A stretch of DNA of 64,000 bases from the NCBI RefSeq assembly GCF_030408615.1, contig NZ_CP047187.1:558001-622000 (forward strand). The letters are read 5' to 3'. The stretch comes from Corynebacterium bovis DSM 20582 = CIP 54.80 (GTDB lineage Bacteria; Actinomycetota; Actinomycetes; Mycobacteriales; Mycobacteriaceae). Made by a program: the position numbers and the translations under genes. This document shows, piece after piece, positions 55,420 to 63,704 of the stretch. How positions within the stretch are numbered: the first letter of the stretch is position 1; every line of letters starts with the position of its first letter. The notes under the pieces were generated by a model. That model worked only from the letters and a program-made list of their open reading frames with translations, searched no databases and was not told the DNA's origin.

Positions 55420-55444
55420 CGTGCGCCTGATGTGCCGGTGACCG
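55401..55444 (+). repeat. 22-bp tandem repeat copying the kinase gene end
   Basis: 55401-55422 contains the last codons and stop of the kinase-like gene; 55423-55444 repeats it with three differences (GCGCCTGA-C/T-GTGCCGGTGA). Confidence 0.9.
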
Positions 55445-55507
55445 GGGCACCCGGTGGCGGTGCGCCGGGGGTGGGGCGGGGCGCCGTCCCCGGGTGCCGG
55501 ACCCGCG

Positions 55508-56086
55508 TCAGCGGCCGTCGGCGATCCAGGCGCCGGCACCCGCGACGCAGACGAGGGTGCAGACCGTGGTGACGGTCGGGGAGAGGCCGACCCCGACGGC
55601 GTCGCCGAGGATCGTGTGCTCGCCGAGGTACCAGGGGAACAGGCAGAGGATGAACGTCACGGGGAGGACGACCACCGCGACGGGGCGCGTCGGGACCCTG
55701 CACCGGAGGGCGAGGACCACGCCGCAGGCGAGTGCCCCGGTGACCAGGGCGAGCACCATGTGCGCGGGGACGACGCCGATGGCGAGCCCGAAGGCGGTGA
55801 CGAGCGCCCAGGCTGCGGCGAGCAGGGCGACGACGACCGCGCGGTCGGGGACGACGCCGCGTGCGCGGGAGGCGGCCTCGTAGGGTTCGTCCCACCTGCT
55901 GCCGAGCAGGGTGATGACGGTCGCGGCCATGAGCACCGGCTGGAAGTTCGAGAGGAACACCGGTCGGTGGAGGACGGGTCCGAACAGCTGGGGGACCTCC
56001 AGGACGTCGGTGAACTGGATGGCGAAGGACAGCAGGAGCAGGCCGGCGAATTCCGGCCAGCCGCGGAGTTTCACGTACGGGGTCAT
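55508..56086 (-). CDS. Integral membrane protein of an ABC transporter operon
   Basis: 192 residues with about five to six hydrophobic segments (e.g. EFAGLLLLSFAIQF, VVVALLAAAWALVTAFGLAI, VTTVCTLVCVAGAGAWI). Overlaps the upstream permease by ATGA. No family recognised; probably a membrane subunit of the same transporter. Confidence 0.65.
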   Translation of the reverse strand: MTPYVKLRGWPEFAGLLLLSFAIQFTDVLEVPQLFGPVLHRPVFLSNFQPVLMAATVITLLGSRWDEPYEAASRARGVVPDRAVVVALLAAAWALVTAFGLAIGVVPAHMVLALVTGALACGVVLALRCRVPTRPVAVVVLPVTFILCLFPWYLGEHTILGDAVGVGLSPTVTTVCTLVCVAGAGAWIADGR

Positions 56087-57402
56087 CGCGTGACCTCCCC
56101 TGCGCCCGGTGCGGGGTCGTCGGGGGTGGGGATCGGTGGGAGGGTGTCCCCGCAGTGGAGGTAGGTGTCGACGTACGGGGCGAGGGCCCGGCCCTGCTCC
56201 TCCGGGGACCGGTGGGTGAGATCCCGTTCGACCCAGGCCTTGGTCTGCCGCTCGGATTCGTGGCGCTGGGTGGATTCAGGGAAAAGGCCGGGCTGGTAGG
56301 TGGTGACCGCCCACTGGGTGAGGACGTTCTGTGCGTCGAAGGCGGCGTCGGTGAAGACACAGCGGCGTGACGACTCGATACTCTCCATGACGGGCCGGAT
56401 GATCTCGCCGTAGAACGTGACGTCCGTCGGGCCGGACAGGCGTGTCACGTGCTCGTGTCCGGATCCGGTGTGGCCGTAGGTTCCCGGGGGGACGGGGAGT
56501 CCGGCGGTGGTGAGGGTGGTGATGAACGGGTCCCAGTGGCGGTTGACCTGGTCGATGAGGTGGGTGTCCTCGGGCCAGCTGCAGAACCGCGCGCCGGCGA
56601 CGGTGCGGGTGCACACGGCGGTGGCGGTGGTGGTGCTGCGGGGGTCGGTGTTGATGGCGGGTCGCCCGTGGGCGGCCAGGGGGGTGAGGGCGGTGCCGGC
56701 GGCGAGGACGGCGACGACGGCGGCGGCGGTGACGGTCGGGGTGAGTCGTCGTGCCGGGGTGGTGTCGGCGGGGTGGGTGGTCAGGGCGGTGGCGATGAGG
56801 ACGGTGACGGCCAGGGCGGTGAGGGTGGTCACGACGGCGACGCCGGTCTGCGGGGTTCTGGTGATCAGGCGGTAGGGGCCGTTCGGCAGGTCGATCAGTC
56901 GGGGCAGTAGGGCGGTGGTCTTCGCGTGGCTGGAGGCGGCGGCGAGGATGATGACGATGATCGGGGCGACGACGGTGGCGACGACGGGGCGGCGGAATGC
57001 GGCGCCGGTGGCGGTGCCGGTGACGGCGCAGAGGAGGGTCCAGGCTGCTGCGGAGACGGGCAGTTCCCACCAGGGGGCGCCGCCGGTGTGGACGCTGAGG
57101 ACGACGGCGACGACGGTGGCGGTTCCGGCGGCGAGGGCGACGAGGCCCCAGAGGACGGGTGGGCCGAGGATGAGCCGGGCGGCGCGGGCGCGGGAGACGG
57201 CGGTGACGGTGGTGTATCCGGTGGAGCGGTGGCCGGCGTCCCAGGCGGCTGCGGCGGCGAGGACGATGCCGGTGAGGACGGAGTTCTCCATGATGATGTC
57301 GCCGGCGGAGGGCCAGTGGCCCTGGACGTGGGAGCCGCGGGCGCCGGCGAGGGCGAAGAGAACGCTGACGACGATGACGAGCACGTACCGGGTCCACCTC
57401 AC
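56083..57402 (-). CDS. ABC-2-like permease with large extracytoplasmic domain
   Basis: 439 residues. N-terminal hydrophobic helices through about residue 210 (YVLVIVVSVLFALAG; ILGPPVLWGLVALAAGTATV; VVATVVAPIIVIILAAASS; TVTAAAVVAVLAAGTAL). The C-terminal 220 residues are soluble with three Cys (AVCTRTVAGARFCSW; RRCVFTDAAF) and many His/Glu. GTG at 57402 overlaps the ATPase stop (GTGA); the longer frame to 57906 is a shadow. Membrane partner of the frameshifted ATPase. Confidence 0.65.
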   Translation of the reverse strand: MRWTRYVLVIVVSVLFALAGARGSHVQGHWPSAGDIIMENSVLTGIVLAAAAAWDAGHRSTGYTTVTAVSRARAARLILGPPVLWGLVALAAGTATVVAVVLSVHTGGAPWWELPVSAAAWTLLCAVTGTATGAAFRRPVVATVVAPIIVIILAAASSHAKTTALLPRLIDLPNGPYRLITRTPQTGVAVVTTLTALAVTVLIATALTTHPADTTPARRLTPTVTAAAVVAVLAAGTALTPLAAHGRPAINTDPRSTTTATAVCTRTVAGARFCSWPEDTHLIDQVNRHWDPFITTLTTAGLPVPPGTYGHTGSGHEHVTRLSGPTDVTFYGEIIRPVMESIESSRRCVFTDAAFDAQNVLTQWAVTTYQPGLFPESTQRHESERQTKAWVERDLTHRSPEEQGRALAPYVDTYLHCGDTLPPIPTPDDPAPGAGEVTR

Positions 57403-58125
57403 GACGCACCACCGCCTGCGGTGACGGCCCGGAACGCGGCGTCGACGGACCCGTGGACGGCGAGCAGGTCGGCGACGGGGGAGTCCGCGACGATGCGACC
57501 GCCGTCGAGGACGAGGACCCGTTCGGCGTCCTCGACGTCGGCGGCGACGTGCGTGGACATGAGCACGGAGATACCCCGGTCCGCCATCCTGCGCAGCACA
57601 CCGGTGAGGAACGCCCGGTGGTTCGGGTCGAGCCCGGCGGTGGGCTCGTCGAGGAGCAGCACGTCGGGGGAGTGGACGATGCCGGCGGCGACCATCGCCT
57701 GCCGCTTCATGCCCCCGGAGAGGGTGCGCAGTCGGCTGCGCTTCCGGTCGGAGAGCCCGACGAGTTCCAGCGCCTCCCCGGCCGCGGACCGGGCCTCGGC
57801 GCGGGACAGTCCGCGGAGCCAGCCGACGTCGGTGACGAAGGTGAGGACGCGTTCGCCGGGGTCGAAGACGTTGCGCTGCGGCACCCAGCCCACGGATCTC
57901 TTCCACGCGGAGGAGTCACGGACATCGGTGCCGCCGACGACCACGGTGCCGGGTGGCGGCCGGTGTTCCCCGGCCATGAGTCCCATCAGGGTGCTCTTCC
58001 CCGCGCCGTTGGCGCCGAGAATGACGGAGAATCCGTCGTCGAGGGAAAAGGTGACCCCCCGGAGAACGGGGTTTCGCCGCGGCGTACCGGAAATTCAGGT
58101 CGTGAATCTCAATAGCAGGTGTCAT
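57399..58125 (-). pseudogene. ABC transporter ATPase, frameshifted by a 1-base insertion
   Basis: The start MTPAIEIHDLNFRYAA (ATG at 58125) and the rest (VTFSLDDGFSVILGANGAGKS onward) lie in different frames. A minus-strand AAACCCCG (plus-strand GGGG at 58068-58071) has one C too many; with AAACCCG the 241-residue ATPase is complete: Walker A GANGAGKST, signature LSGGMKRQAM, Walker B VLLLDEPTAGLD, His switch STHVA. As written, the frame that starts at the ATG is terminated early; an internal ATG at 57986 would lack Walker A. Either a sequencing/assembly error or a recent inactivation of the transporter. Confidence 0.8.
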
Positions 58126-58445
58126 CAGTGAGCCGACGCCGCCCCTCCCTTGACTTCGCCCCACCCCGAACCGCATCCGATGGTGATGTCGACCCTGCTT
58201 CCCGGGTACAGGACCTCCGAGATGTGCCTGTCCGCCGACAGCGGCCGGCAGTCGATCCACACTTCCGCGGTGGCCGGGTGGTCGGTGTTGTTCGCGCACG
58301 TCACGGTGGCTTCATGGCCTCCGGGTCTGAGCCTGTCGCAGTGTGCCTGGCCCGGTGGGGCGTCGTAGGCGACGCTCGTTCCTGCTCCGGTGAGCGTGCC
58401 GCCGACAACGACGGCACCGACGGCGAAAAGTACCGACTTCCGCAT
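58125..58445 (-). CDS. Small secreted Cys-containing protein
   Basis: 106 residues. Sec signal peptide (MRKSVLFAVGAVVVGGTL, cleavage near SVA). The mature protein of about 80 residues has four Cys (HCDRL, TCANN, DCRPL, GCGSG), suggesting two disulfides. AGAGAGGAC is the ribosome-binding site. Its stop overlaps the ABC ATPase start (TGATG), so it leads the operon. It may be a peptide handled by the transporter, a binding protein, or unrelated. Confidence 0.7.
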   Translation of the reverse strand: MRKSVLFAVGAVVVGGTLTGAGTSVAYDAPPGQAHCDRLRPGGHEATVTCANNTDHPATAEVWIDCRPLSADRHISEVLYPGSRVDITIGCGSGWGEVKGGAASAH

Positions 58446-58510
58446 GAATACGTCCTCTCTGACACGTCAATTCCCCTCCGTCGTGAGAGGGGACGTCGTT
58501 GACGCACATC

Positions 58511-58545
58511 AGGGTATGCGCCCGGTAAGTAAATACAATACTTAC
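58511..58545 (-). promoter_or_regulatory. Promoter and palindromic operator of the peptide-ABC operon
   Basis: Perfect inverted repeat GTAAGTA, 7-nt spacer, TACTTAC (58525-58545). On the minus strand TTGTAT (58533-58538), 16 nt and TACCCT (58511-58516) form a promoter inside or beside it, so a repressor bound there would block transcription. Confidence 0.55.
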
Positions 58546-58757
58546 TATAAGTATGCATGGATTGTCCCTGAAACTCCTGATGAATGGGGCTGCAATGTCA
58601 GGGCGCTGTTCCTGTGAATCCCCCTGTCGGGGTGGGGAGACGGGCGGGCGGTCGGGATGCGGCCGCCGACCCGCTCCCCGCCGGCGCGCGGACGTCCCCG
58701 CGGCCCCTGCACCGGACACCGGTGCGCGGACCGCCCCGCACTGTCCGGACCGCGTGC
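58546..58757. other. Intergenic region between peptide operon and M18 peptidase
   Basis: AT-rich to about 58600, then GC-rich. No supported gene. TTAACT at 58758-58763, 6 nt before the peptidase ATG, may be its -10. Confidence 0.4.
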
Positions 58758-58769
58758 TTAACTGGTCGC

Positions 58770-60038
58770 ATGACGCCTTCGACCGCCTTCGCCACGGACT
58801 TCATCGACTTCATCGAGGCCTCGCCGAGCAGCTACCACGCCGCGGCGGAGGTCGCCCACCGCCTCGACGGCGCGGGGTACGTCCGCCGGGAGGAGACGGA
58901 GCCGTGGGACGCCTCGCCGGGCGGGCACTACGTCGTCCGGGGCGGGGCCGTCGTCGCCTGGTGGGTGCCCGCGGAGGCCTCCCCGGAGACCTCCGGGTTC
59001 CGCATCGTCGGCTCGCACACGGACTCGCCGGGGTTCGTGCTCAAGCCGCGGGGGGACCTGACCTCCCACGGGTGGAACCAGGCCGGCGTGGAGGTCTACG
59101 GAGGCCCCGTCCTCGCCTCGTGGCTCGACCGGGAGCTCGCCCTCGCGGGGCGGATCGTCCTCGCGGACGGCACGGAGCAGCTCGTCGACACCGGCCCCGT
59201 CCTGCGCATCCCGCACCTGGCCGTGCACCTCGACCGGTCCGTCAACACCTCCCTGACCCTGGACCGGCAGCGGCACATGCAGCCGGTTTTCGCCGTCGGC
59301 GACCCGACGGTGGAGATCCTCGACGTCATCGCGGACGCCGCCACCGGCGTGGCCCCGGAGGACATCGTGGGGGACGACCTCATCACGGTGGACACGCAGC
59401 GCGGCCGGGTCTTCGGCGCGCGCAGCGACTTCATCGCCGCGGGCCGGATGGACAACCTCACCAGCGTCTTCGCCTCGCTCGACGCGCTCGCCGCGGTGGG
59501 GGACGACGCCACGGACATCGCGGTCCTCGCCGCCTTCGACCACGAGGAGGTCGGCAGCTCCACCGCCGAGGGGGCGTGCGGTCCGCTGCTGGAGACGGTC
59601 CTGCACCGCACGGCGACCGCCCTCGGCGCGGACACGGACGGGGTCCACGCGATGCTCGCGAGGTCGACGTGCGTCTCCGCGGACGCCGCGCACTCCGTGC
59701 ACCCGAACCACCCGGAGAAGCACGACCCCGTCAACGCCCCGGTCATGAACGCCGGGCCGGTGCTCAAGGTCAACGCGTCGCGCCGCTACGCCACCGACGG
59801 GCGGACGACCGCGCTGTGGCGGCAGGCGTGCCGGGAGGCCGGGGTGCCGTGCCAGGTGTTCGCCGGGAACAACGACGTCCCCTGCGGGTCGACGATCGGC
59901 CCGCTGACGGCGACGCGCCTCGGCGTCCCGACCGTCGACGTCGGCGTGCCGCTGCTGTCCATGCACTCCGCCCGGGAGATGGCGGGGGTCGACGACCTCT
60001 GCTGGTTCCGCGACGCCCTCGCGGCCTACTGGTCCTGA
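58770..60038 (+). CDS. M18 family aminopeptidase
   Basis: 422 residues, standard size. Dizinc metallopeptidase of the M18 family: metal ligand His in IVGSHTDSPG, SDFIAAGRMDNLTS (bridging Asp), AAFDHEEVGSS (catalytic Glu pair) and a C-terminal MHSAREM His. Cleaves N-terminal residues from peptides in the cytoplasm. ATG at 58770 from the family N-terminus. Confidence 0.93.
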   Translation: MTPSTAFATDFIDFIEASPSSYHAAAEVAHRLDGAGYVRREETEPWDASPGGHYVVRGGAVVAWWVPAEASPETSGFRIVGSHTDSPGFVLKPRGDLTSHGWNQAGVEVYGGPVLASWLDRELALAGRIVLADGTEQLVDTGPVLRIPHLAVHLDRSVNTSLTLDRQRHMQPVFAVGDPTVEILDVIADAATGVAPEDIVGDDLITVDTQRGRVFGARSDFIAAGRMDNLTSVFASLDALAAVGDDATDIAVLAAFDHEEVGSSTAEGACGPLLETVLHRTATALGADTDGVHAMLARSTCVSADAAHSVHPNHPEKHDPVNAPVMNAGPVLKVNASRRYATDGRTTALWRQACREAGVPCQVFAGNNDVPCGSTIGPLTATRLGVPTVDVGVPLLSMHSAREMAGVDDLCWFRDALAAYWS

Positions 60039-60098
60039 GGGGCGCGCCCCACCGGGGCTGACGGGCGCGGCCGGTGCCTACCGGTCCTGAGGTGCGCG
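60025..60098. repeat. 22-bp repeat linking two convergent gene ends
   Basis: 60025-60046 (end and stop of the M18 gene) and 60077-60098 (end of the convergent reductase gene) differ at two bases (CCTAC-T/C-GGTCCTGAGG). Each copy contains a used stop codon, on opposite strands. Confidence 0.85.
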
Positions 60099-61475
60099 GC
60101 CCGGACCGGCGGTGACGGTCACGCCCGCGGCCCGGAGCCGCTCGACGTACGGCGCGCCGAGCCCCGTCGCCGGCGTGAGCACCCCGCCCCCGTCACCCGG
60201 CAGCCGTTCGCCGGCGTGGACGAGCGTCAACGCCGCCTCGGAGAGCATGATCGCCGTCGCGACGTACCCCGGGTCACCCTGCGCGGCGACGTCCGCGTGG
60301 AAGAAACTCCCGTCGTGGGTCACCCCCTGGTGGCGGGTGTGGAAGTGCCCGCTCTCCCGGCTGGCCTCGTCGGGACCCTCACCGGGGTCGGGGACGACCA
60401 CCGAGAGGGGACGACGTAACGCCGGGGTGGTCAGGGCCGCGAACCCCAGCTTCGTCCCCACGGACAGGACCAGGGCCTTCAGCCGGCCGACCGGCGACGA
60501 CCCGGTGGCGATGACCTCCCGGTACCGCAGCCGCGGACCGTAGGCGTGGCCCGTCAGAGCATTCGACCGGCGCACGACGCGCGTGTTGTACGGGGCCATG
60601 AAGAACGGCCCGCCCCACCCGGTGCCGCCCGTCGGCTCCAGTGAGGCGACGGTGAGGTCCGGCTCCGGGCCGAGATCCGGCTCGGCCGCCCGGTCCGGCG
60701 ACAGCGCGTACGGGTCCGTGACCAGCCGCGCGGCGTCACGGGACGCGCGCTCCTCCTCCGACTGGGCGCGGAGGCTGTCCACCGTGCCGCCGGAGAACCC
60801 GCCCTTCATGGACCGCACGACCATGTCGACGGCGACGAGCGGCCCGGCGCCGGCCTCCTCGACGGCCCGGTGGAGGACGAACATGCCGATGTCCGACGGC
60901 ACCGAGTCGAACCCGCAGCTGTGGACGATCCGCGCGCCCGTGTCCCGGGCGGTCGCGTCGTTGCGCTCCGCGGAGCGGTGGGCGAACAGCACCTCGCCGG
61001 TGAGGTCGACGTAGTCCGTGCCCTCCTCCGCGCACACCCGCACGAGGTCCTCGCCGTAGCGGGTGTACGGGCCGACGGTCGTGATGACGACCCGCGCCCG
61101 GCGGGCCATCGCGCGCAGCGAGTCGACGTCGGTGGAGTCCGCCGTGATGAGCGGCCAGTCCGGGGATCCGGGCAGGTCGGAGCGGGTGCGGGCGAGGCGG
61201 TCACGGTTGCGCCCGGCGAGGGCGACGGTCGTGGGCCCGCCGTCGCCGGCCTGCTCCCGGCGGGCGAGGTAGGCGGCGACGAGGGAGCCGACGAAGCCCG
61301 TCGCGCCGAAGACGACGATGTCCACGGCGGCGGGGTCGGTGGTGTCGGCGGCCGCGGAGTGCGCGGCGGGTGCGGTGGCGGCGGCGGCGGAGTGCGCGGC
61401 GGGTGCGGTGTCGGCGGCGGAGTCGGCTGAGGTGTCGGCGCTGGCGTCGGGGTGGCGGGGAGCGGAGTCGGTCAT
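60078..61475 (-). CDS. Saccharopine-dehydrogenase-like / trans-acting enoyl reductase family protein
   Basis: 465 residues. An Ala/His/Thr repeat N-terminus (APAAHSAAA units, about 20-45) precedes a Rossmann fold: DIVVFGATGFVGSLVAAYLA, VALAGRNRDRL, ARVVITTVGPYTRYGEDLV, YVDLTGEV, HSCGFDSVPSDIG. This matches the Rv2449c/Rv2953-type family, oxidoreductases linked to lipid metabolism. ATG at 61475 lies 7 nt after a minus-strand TAGCGT. Substrate not known. Confidence 0.87.
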   Translation of the reverse strand: MTDSAPRHPDASADTSADSAADTAPAAHSAAAATAPAAHSAAADTTDPAAVDIVVFGATGFVGSLVAAYLARREQAGDGGPTTVALAGRNRDRLARTRSDLPGSPDWPLITADSTDVDSLRAMARRARVVITTVGPYTRYGEDLVRVCAEEGTDYVDLTGEVLFAHRSAERNDATARDTGARIVHSCGFDSVPSDIGMFVLHRAVEEAGAGPLVAVDMVVRSMKGGFSGGTVDSLRAQSEEERASRDAARLVTDPYALSPDRAAEPDLGPEPDLTVASLEPTGGTGWGGPFFMAPYNTRVVRRSNALTGHAYGPRLRYREVIATGSSPVGRLKALVLSVGTKLGFAALTTPALRRPLSVVVPDPGEGPDEASRESGHFHTRHQGVTHDGSFFHADVAAQGDPGYVATAIMLSEAALTLVHAGERLPGDGGGVLTPATGLGAPYVERLRAAGVTVTAGPGRAPQDR

Positions 61476-61482
61476 GGTGGCG

Positions 61483-61488
61483 ACGCTA
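61483..61488 (-). promoter_or_regulatory. -10 box of the reductase gene (leaderless)
   Basis: TAGCGT on the minus strand, 7 nt before the ATG. Confidence 0.45.
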
Positions 61489-61592
61489 CCGTGGTACGCC
61501 GTGTCGCCGCCGCGTCGGCGGCGTGGGGCCGGGCGCGGTGAGGGGTGGTCGGGGGCGTCGGTGCAGCGTCGGGACCCGGGGCGGGCGGGCGA

Positions 61593-61598
61593 TAGTGT
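61593..61598 (+). promoter_or_regulatory. -10 box of trmL (leaderless)
   Basis: TAGTGT, 7 nt, then GTG at 61606. Confidence 0.45.
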
Positions 61599-61605
61599 GG
61601 GGCCC

Positions 61606-62094
61606 GTGACCGATCCCACCCCGTCCGGCCCGTACTGCCACGTCATCTTCGACCGCCCGGTGATCCCGCCGAACACCGGCAACGCGATCCGCATGTGCGC
61701 CGGCACGGGCGCGACCCTGCACCTCGCCGGCCCGCTGGGGTTCAGCCTGGAGGAGAAGCACCTGCGCCGCGCCGGGCTGGACTACCACGACCTCGCCGAC
61801 GTGCGGGTGCACGAGGGGATCGACGCCGCCCTCGACGTCGTCCCCGGCCGCGTGTTCGCCTTCACCGCGTCGGCGGGGACGTGGCACACCGCGGTCGACT
61901 GGCGGCACGGGGACGCCCTGCTCTTCGGCACCGAGCCGAGCGGTCTGCCGGCGGAGGTCCTGGAGGATCCGCGGGTCACGGCGCACGTCCGCATCCCGAT
62001 GCTCCCCGGGCGGCGGTCGATGAACCTGTCGAACAGCGCGGCGGTCGCCGCGTACGAGGTCTGGCACAGGCTGGGGTTCCCCGGCGCCGTGTGA
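61606..62094 (+). CDS. trmL: tRNA (cytidine/uridine-34-2'-O)-methyltransferase TrmL
   Basis: 162 residues, SPOUT-class knot methyltransferase. PPNTGNAIRMCAGTGATLHLAGPLGF, LLFGTEPSGLP and IPMLPGRRSMNLSNSAAV (the knot loop) are diagnostic. Uses SAM to methylate the ribose of the wobble base of certain Leu tRNAs. Start GTG at 61606 chosen by family length and the TAGTGT box. Confidence 0.94.
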   Translation: MTDPTPSGPYCHVIFDRPVIPPNTGNAIRMCAGTGATLHLAGPLGFSLEEKHLRRAGLDYHDLADVRVHEGIDAALDVVPGRVFAFTASAGTWHTAVDWRHGDALLFGTEPSGLPAEVLEDPRVTAHVRIPMLPGRRSMNLSNSAAVAAYEVWHRLGFPGAV

Positions 62095-62290
62095 GCGGTG
62101 CCGTGTGACCGCCGCGGGCACGGGTGAGGGGAGCGCCGGACCGCCGCCGCGTGACCGCCGCCGCGGGCACGGGTGGCGGCCGCCGGTGCGGGGGCGCGGG
62201 GCCGGGGAGGGCGGCGTCGACCCCCCGGAGGCCGGACCACCGGCGGCGCGCACACCCCCCGCCTCCCCTGAACCCCCACCCCGGAAGTGG
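62087..62290 (+). repeat. Repeats after trmL
   Basis: GCCGTGTGA (codons and stop of trmL) recurs at 62100-62108; ACCGCCGCGGGCACGGGTG recurs near 62108 and 62156. GGGCGGCGTCGACCCCCC near 62209 also occurs upstream of guaB2. No gene. Confidence 0.7.
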
Positions 62291-62303
62291 AATAATGGCG
62301 GCC

Positions 62304-63275
62304 GTGACTGACAACGCCGCGAACCCAGCAGATTCCGCCCACCCGGACCAGCCCACCCCGACCCCGGGGGACCGGCCCGCCGGGGGGACCACCCCGGACG
62401 CCCGCGACGGGGCCACCCGCCCCCGCGCGACCGTCCTCGACGGCAAGGCCTACCGTGACGAGATCGTCGCCGACCTCACCCGCCGGGTCGACCGCCTCCG
62501 GGAGAAGGGCGTCACCCCGGGCCTCGCGACGGTGCTCGTCGGCGACGACCCCGCCAGCCACTCCTACGTGCGCATGAAGCACCGCGACTGCGAGCAGGTC
62601 GGCGTCACGAGCATCCGCCGCGACCTCCCGGCGGACGTGTCGCAGGAGGAGCTCAACGCCGTCATCGACGAACTCAACGCGGACGACGCCTGCACCGGCT
62701 ACATCGTCCAGCTGCCGCTGCCCCGCCACCTCGACGAGAACGCCGTCCTCGAGCGCATCGACCCGGCGAAGGACGCGGACGGCCTCCACCCGGTGAACCT
62801 CGGCAAGCTCGTGCTCAACGAGCCCGCCCCCCTGCCGTGCACCCCGAACGGCGCGATCTCCCTGCTCCGCCGCTACGGCGTGGAGCTCGACGGCGCGAAG
62901 GTCGTCGTCATCGGCCGCGGTGTGACGGTCGGCCGGCCGATCGGCCTCATGCTCACCCGCCGTTCCGAGAACGCGACCGTCACGCTGTGCCACACCGGGA
63001 CGCGCGACCTCGCGGCGGAGACCCGCGCCGCGGACGTCATCGTCGCGGCGGCGGGCAAGGCGCACATGCTCACCGCGGACATGGTGAAGCCGGGGGCCGC
63101 GATCCTCGACGTGGGGGTCTCCCGGGTCGACGGTGCGCTCGCCGGGGACGTCCACCCCGACGTGTGGGACGTCGCGGGGGCGGTGTCGCCGAACCCGGGC
63201 GGTGTCGGCCCGCTGACCAGGGCGTTCCTCATGCACAACGTCGTCGAGCGCGCCGAGAGGATCGCCGGCGAATGA
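62304..63275 (+). CDS. folD: Methylene-THF dehydrogenase / methenyl-THF cyclohydrolase FolD
   Basis: 323 residues, about 35 longer than usual because of a Pro/Thr/Asp-rich N-terminus. One-carbon folate enzyme. Catalytic Lys/Tyr in [33 protein letters not shown] site [18 protein letters not shown], and [13 protein letters not shown] at 62304 preferred (AATAAT box 7 nt upstream); an ATG at 62295 is possible. Overlaps the next gene by ATGA. Confidence 0.95.
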   Translation: MTDNAANPADSAHPDQPTPTPGDRPAGGTTPDARDGATRPRATVLDGKAYRDEIVADLTRRVDRLREKGVTPGLATVLVGDDPASHSYVRMKHRDCEQVGVTSIRRDLPADVSQEELNAVIDELNADDACTGYIVQLPLPRHLDENAVLERIDPAKDADGLHPVNLGKLVLNEPAPLPCTPNGAISLLRRYGVELDGAKVVVIGRGVTVGRPIGLMLTRRSENATVTLCHTGTRDLAAETRAADVIVAAAGKAHMLTADMVKPGAAILDVGVSRVDGALAGDVHPDVWDVAGAVSPNPGGVGPLTRAFLMHNVVERAERIAGE

Positions 63276-63637
63276 CCGCCCGACCCGCGACCGCGCCGGG
63301 CGTCGCCGCGCCGACGCGCACGGACCTCACGGCGAACCCTCACGACCGGGGCGTGCCGCCGTCCCCGCTGCCCCGGGCCGTGCAGTGGCTGCTGGTCGCG
63401 GGGGTGGTCGTGGTGTTCCTCGCGGCGCTGGTGTTCATCCTGCTCGACCGGTGGCGGCGGGGTACGGTCGCGGTCGGCACGGGGATGGTCGGCCTCGCGG
63501 TGCTGCGGTGGCTCGTCGACCCGCAGGTCCTGGGGGTGTGGGCGGTGCGGTCCCGACGGTTCGACTCCGCGTTCTGCCTCGCCGCCGGCGGGATCATCCT
63601 GTGGCTCGCCCTGTCCGTCGACGCGCTGGGCAGCTGA
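63272..63637 (+). CDS. DUF3017 family membrane protein
   Basis: 121 residues. Three hydrophobic segments ([50 protein letters not shown]) after a polar N-terminus; VRSRRFD loop is typical. Coupled to folD, an arrangement conserved in actinobacteria. Function unknown. Confidence 0.85.
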   Translation: MTARPATAPGVAAPTRTDLTANPHDRGVPPSPLPRAVQWLLVAGVVVVFLAALVFILLDRWRRGTVAVGTGMVGLAVLRWLVDPQVLGVWAVRSRRFDSAFCLAAGGIILWLALSVDALGS

Positions 63638-63690
63638 CCGTGCCGTCGTGACCGTGGCGCCGACCGTGCGCCGACCGTGACCGGGAACCG
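63633..63690 (+). repeat. 12-bp microrepeats after the DUF3017 stop
   Basis: TGACCGTGCCG, TGACCGTGGCGC, CGACCGTGCGC and CGACCGTGACC follow one another, starting at the stop codon. Confidence 0.7.
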
Positions 63691-63704
63691 GAGAGGAGCT
63701 CACC

